DNA of 64,000 nt from Alphaproteobacteria bacterium (GTDB lineage: Bacteria > Pseudomonadota > Alphaproteobacteria > Rhodobacterales > Rhodobacteraceae): NCBI GenBank assembly GCA_030425925.1, contig JAUHZO010000005.1:202306-266305 (forward strand), given 5' to 3'. A program made the translations under genes and the position numbers. Numbering within the stretch: the stretch's first letter is position 1; the number at the start of each line of letters is the position of its first letter. The notes beneath the pieces are model-generated. The model searched no databases and was not told the DNA's origin. It saw nothing but the letters and a program-made list of their open reading frames with translations. This document shows positions 61,002 through 64,000 of this stretch, piece after piece.

Positions 61002-62648
61002 TTATCCCCCACGACCCACACCGCCATCTGCGCCGGGCATAGCGATCTCGGGGATCGGTGCCGCGTCCCGCAACTGGCGCGTGTAGTCTTCGCGCGGCGA
61101 TCTGAAGAGTGTTTCGACATCGCCTTCTTCCACAACCCGACCGGCATAGAGTACCAAAGCTCGGTCACAGAAATCCCTCAAGACCGCCAGATCGTGGGTG
61201 ATGAAGATGAAGCTTAGGCCACGCCGCGACTGGATATCCTTCAGGAGCTTCAGCACTTGCGCCTGAATTGTGACGTCCAGAGCCGAGACCGCTTCGTCGG
61301 CGATGATCAGATCGGGTTCGAGCACGAGCGCGCGGGCGATCACGATGCGTTGCCTCTGGCCGCCCGAAAACTCGTGGGGATAGCGGTCCGCCGCTTCAAG
61401 CGGCAGACCCACCTCGGCCAGCAGATCCTTGACGAAAGGCAACGCCTCGCTGAACGACAGACCCTTGTGAACCTTCAGCGGCTCGGCCAGAGCGCGGCCC
61501 ACCGAAAGCCGCGGGTTGAGGGAGGAATACGGGTCCTGGAAGACGATCTGCACCTTCTTGCGCAGATCCCTCCACGCCGCCTCACCCTGGTCGGTGATGT
61601 CCTCGCCCGCAAACAGGATTCTGCCGGATGTGGGCTGGACAAGGTTGAGAATGCACCGCGATAGGGTCGTCTTGCCGCACCCGGACTCGCCGACGATGCC
61701 GAGGGTTTCGCCCTTGCGCAGGGAAAACGAGATGCCTTGCACCGCATGGACCGGTTTGCGCGGCTTGAGGAAACCGGTCCGCGCCCCGGGATAGGTCTTG
61801 GTGATGTTCTCGATCTCGAGGATGACATCGGACGCCGGGATCTCTGCGGCGGAGGCCTCGCGATCCTTAGCGGTGTCGGCCCGTAGGGCGGCGGACAGCA
61901 ATTGCCGCGTGTAGGCATGCACCGGCGCATTGAACACCTGCCACGCCGCGCCGGTCTCGACGATCTGCCCATCGAGCATCACGACGACACGATCGGCGAT
62001 CCGCGCAACGACGCCCAGATCATGGGTGATGAAGACGACCGAGAGCCCGCGGGACACCTGGATTTCCCTCAAAAGATCGAGAATCTCGGCCTGGATCGTC
62101 ACGTCGAGCGCGGTGGTGGGTTCGTCCGCAATCAGGATATCCGGCTCGCAGGCCAAAGCCATCGCGATCATGACCCGCTGCCGCATCCCGCCCGACAACT
62201 CGTGCGGATATTGCCTGAGACGCTGTTCCGGGTCGGGTATCTTGACCACCTCAAGAAGCTTGAGGGCTTCGCGGCGCGCCTCGCTCTCGGATTTGCCGAG
62301 GTGGAGGCGCAAGGGTTCGGTAATCTGCTGCCCCACGGTCATCACCGGGTTAAGGGCCGTCATCGGCTCTTGAAAGATCATGGCGATCTTCTTGCCGCGG
62401 ATCCGGTTCATCGCCCCGTCGGACAGACCCACCAGCTCTTGGGACCGATAGACGATGCTGCCACTCAGCGCCGCCGATCCCGGCAGCAGCCCCAACACCG
62501 CGAAAGCCGTGGTGCTCTTGCCGCTGCCGGACTCGCCGATGATGCACAAAGTTTCGTTCTCGAGCACATCGAAGTCGACCGATCGCACCGCCGATATCGC
62601 GTCTTTGCCGAATGTGACGGTCAGGTCTCTGACACTCAGGATCGCCAT
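61002..62648 (-). CDS. Fused dipeptide/oligopeptide ABC ATPase (DppD-DppF type)
   Basis: This 548-aa protein contains two complete ABC ATPase domains. Domain 1 (about 1-255) has GESGSGKST, ELSGGMRQRVMIAMAL and ILIADEPTTALD. Domain 2 (about 285-530) has GESGCGKTT, EFSGGQRQRIVIARAL and LIIADEAVSALD. This is the GsiA/YejF layout. It powers a peptide or nickel/opine-type importer with the permeases encoded upstream. The ATG at 62648 is one base after the DppC stop. Confidence 0.92.
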   Translation of the reverse strand: MAILSVRDLTVTFGKDAISAVRSVDFDVLENETLCIIGESGSGKSTTAFAVLGLLPGSAALSGSIVYRSQELVGLSDGAMNRIRGKKIAMIFQEPMTALNPVMTVGQQITEPLRLHLGKSESEARREALKLLEVVKIPDPEQRLRQYPHELSGGMRQRVMIAMALACEPDILIADEPTTALDVTIQAEILDLLREIQVSRGLSVVFITHDLGVVARIADRVVVMLDGQIVETGAAWQVFNAPVHAYTRQLLSAALRADTAKDREASAAEIPASDVILEIENITKTYPGARTGFLKPRKPVHAVQGISFSLRKGETLGIVGESGCGKTTLSRCILNLVQPTSGRILFAGEDITDQGEAAWRDLRKKVQIVFQDPYSSLNPRLSVGRALAEPLKVHKGLSFSEALPFVKDLLAEVGLPLEAADRYPHEFSGGQRQRIVIARALVLEPDLIIADEAVSALDVTIQAQVLKLLKDIQSRRGLSFIFITHDLAVLRDFCDRALVLYAGRVVEEGDVETLFRSPREDYTRQLRDAAPIPEIAMPGADGGVGRGG

Positions 62649-62649
62649 G

Positions 62650-63498
62650 TCATCCCCCCCGAAGCTTGGGGTCGGTGGCGTCGCGGACGCCGTCCCCCAT
62701 GAGGTTGAGCGCAAACACGACCACCAGCAGAACAAGGCTCGGGTAGATCGTGACCCAGGGCGCATCGAGCATCTTCTCGAAACCTTCGCGGATCATGCTG
62801 CCCAGGGTCGGCACCGGCGGTGCGATCCCGAGACCGATAAAACTCAGATAGGCTTCGACGCGGATCGCATAGGCCGCCCAGAGCGAGGCGAGCACGAGGA
62901 CATCGCCGAGGACGTTGGGAAAGATGTGAACCACCATGATCCGCAGGTCGGAATACCCGAGCGCCCGGCACGCTTCGACGAATTCGCGTTCCTTCAGCGC
63001 GATCGTCGGGGCACGCGCGACGCGGGCGAAGTTCGGCACGATCGTCGTCACGATGGCGATGATGATATTCGGAACGCTGGCCCCCAGCACTGCGACGATC
63101 ATCAGGCCGGTGATGAGCGTCGGGAACGCCAACAGGATATCCATCGCGCGCATGATGGTCGCGTCGATCCTGAAACCCGCCAGGATTCCGAGCGACGTTC
63201 CGATCACGAAGGCGATGGCGGTCGCTGACAGGCCGATCAGAAGCGAAAGGCGCAGCCCATAAAGTGCCCTCGACAGGGTGTCACGGCCGTAGACGTCTGT
63301 CCCCATCCAATGATCCGCGGAAACATTCTTCAGCCGATTGAGGATGTTCTGCTCATAGGGATCATAGGGCGCCAGGATCGGCGCGAGAAGCGCAACGGCG
63401 ACGATGACCAGAAAGATCGCGCTCCCCACGATTGTGGTTCGATTTGCCGTCAGCACCTGCCAGGTGCGGAAGGCTTGGGATCCCATCGCGGCCATCAT
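62650..63498 (-). CDS. Dipeptide-type ABC permease, DppC-like
   Basis: This 282-aa permease has the DppC layout: one N-terminal helix, the N-loop LAPILAPYDPYEQNI and HWMGTDVYGRDTLSR, then five helices with the EAA loop (EREFVEACRALGYSDLRIMV). It is coupled to the dppB-like remnant by a 4-bp overlap and to the ATPase gene downstream. Confidence 0.92.
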   Translation of the reverse strand: MMAAMGSQAFRTWQVLTANRTTIVGSAIFLVIVAVALLAPILAPYDPYEQNILNRLKNVSADHWMGTDVYGRDTLSRALYGLRLSLLIGLSATAIAFVIGTSLGILAGFRIDATIMRAMDILLAFPTLITGLMIVAVLGASVPNIIIAIVTTIVPNFARVARAPTIALKEREFVEACRALGYSDLRIMVVHIFPNVLGDVLVLASLWAAYAIRVEAYLSFIGLGIAPPVPTLGSMIREGFEKMLDAPWVTIYPSLVLLVVVFALNLMGDGVRDATDPKLRGG

Positions 63499-63911
63499 GA
63501 CAGTTTGACCCGCGGATCGAAGAAGCCGTAAGCGATGTCGGTCAGAAGGTTGATCAGCACGACGAGGAACGCGAATACGATCATCAGACCCTGAAGCGTG
63601 GCGTAGTCGCGCTGGCTCAGGGACAGCACGATCAGCTTGCCCAGGCCCGGCCGGTTGAACACGATCTCGACCAGCACTGCGTTCCCGATCAGGCTACCCA
63701 GGTAGAGGCCGATAATGGTAACAATCGGGATCATCGCGTTCTTCAGGGCGTGCCGGGTGATGACCTTGTCGCGCGGGATGCCCTTTGCCTTCGCGGTCCG
63801 GATATAGTCGTTGCCGAGCACTTCGATCATCGAGGCCCGGGTCGTGCGCATGACGTAGGCGACCATGATCAGTCCTAGGGTCAGGACCCATTGAATGAGC
63901 GGTAAGCTCAT
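63495..63911 (-). pseudogene. DppB-like permease, N-terminal part removed by an IS element
   Basis: The remaining 138 codons are the C-terminal third of a DppB-type permease: RTTRASMIEVLGNDYIRTAK, the EAA loop RHALKNAMIPIV, and the final helix with DIAYGFFDPRVKLS. Complete DppB proteins are about 310-340 aa. Upstream of ATG 63911 there is an in-frame stop and then an IS5-type transposase gene on the other strand. The importer is probably broken here. Confidence 0.85.
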
Positions 63912-64000
63912 GATTCACTGTTCGAAAAGGGAGCGGTGGCATGAGCAATCTCTTCTGGCTGACGGACGCGCAGATGGCGCGTCTGGAGCCCTACTTCCCG
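63912..64000 (+). mobile_element. IS5-family insertion sequence, left end (partial)
   Basis: A transposase frame begins at ATG 63941 behind AAAGGGAGCGG and reads MSNLFWLTDAQMARLEPYFP to the window edge. This is the start typical of IS5-group (DUF4096-type) transposases. The IS left boundary lies near 63905-63915, at the break in the dppB-like gene; the terminal repeat and target duplication cannot be defined without the right end. Confidence 0.85.
63941..64000 (+). CDS. IS5-family transposase (partial, runs off right edge)
   Basis: 20 codons are visible, beginning ATG at 63941. The N-terminal FWLTDAQMARLEPYFP is the conserved opening of IS5-group transposases. It is transcribed opposite to the disrupted dppB-like gene. 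Completeness cannot be judged. Confidence 0.85.
   Translation, partial: MSNLFWLTDAQMARLEPYFP

Noticed and set aside
60908..61168. An 86-codon minus-strand frame at the end of the dpp-like operon
   Set aside because: It overlaps the end of the ATPase gene in another frame and has no recognised domain.

Overview
The window is high-GC DNA from an alphaproteobacterium, most likely of the Rhodobacteraceae (Roseobacter/Paracoccus group). This rests on a GapR (DUF2312) gene, a short-chain fatty acyl (ScfR/RamB-like) XRE regulator beside a Tat-exported binding protein, an SLC5-STAC histidine kinase, a YeeE/YedE plus persulfide-dioxygenase operon, many Liv/Ugp/Dpp-type ABC operons, and dense ATGA/GTGA translational coupling. 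No species can be named from sequence alone.

Layout. 0-7.5 kb: a periplasmic binding protein runs off the left edge. Divergent from it lies a signalling cassette: XRE regulator, REC-only response regulator, two-TM protein, SLC5-STAC-histidine kinase and an orphan FliM/SctQ-like protein. 7.6-9.9 kb: a reactive-sulfur operon with a SqrR/BigR-like operator. 10-14.5 kb: housekeeping and small genes (DksA-like, FadB-like with a degenerate dehydrogenase half, GapR) and tRNA-Thr(TGT). 14.5-15.4 kb: a decayed stretch with an IS3 transposase remnant. 15.6-23.2 kb: a regulator cluster of four tandem winged-helix/TolB_N-like/TPR paralogues, plus two damaged LuxR-HTH genes. 23.3-27.2 kb: SnoaL-like, GNAT and MFS genes, then a GNAT/LysR divergent pair.

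27.6-39 kb: a nine-gene minus-strand operon (aldehyde dehydrogenase, livKHMGF, second aldehyde dehydrogenase, coniferyl-alcohol-dehydrogenase-like SDR, flotillin-like SPFH protein) divergent from an AraC regulator. Direct repeats spaced 21 bp lie in the shared promoter region. It looks like uptake and oxidation of aromatic alcohols or aldehydes. 39-43.4 kb: a large RTX protein gene split by an apparent 1-bp deletion. 43.6-49.3 kb: an FAD oxidoreductase and a divergent RND efflux pair. 49.3-59.9 kb: a sugar ABC importer operon with two Gfo/Idh/MocA dehydrogenases, two AP-endonuclease-2-like TIM barrels and a beta-propeller protein, divergent from a LacI regulator with two matching operators. 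This gene set suggests oxidation-dependent glycoside cleavage. 60-64 kb: a truncated SDR fused to a mobile-element HTH fragment, then a dipeptide/oligopeptide ABC operon whose dppB-like gene is cut by an IS5-family element at the right edge.

The strongest candidate for an undescribed system is the 1.5-7.5 kb cassette. The XRE regulator carries a domain that aligns with the DHp/HisKA domain of the neighbouring kinase, including the phospho-acceptor His. This suggests a phosphorelay from SLC5-STAC kinase to REC-only protein to the DNA-binding regulator. Second is the array of four near-identical-headed winged-helix/TPR regulators, and third the redox glycoside operon.
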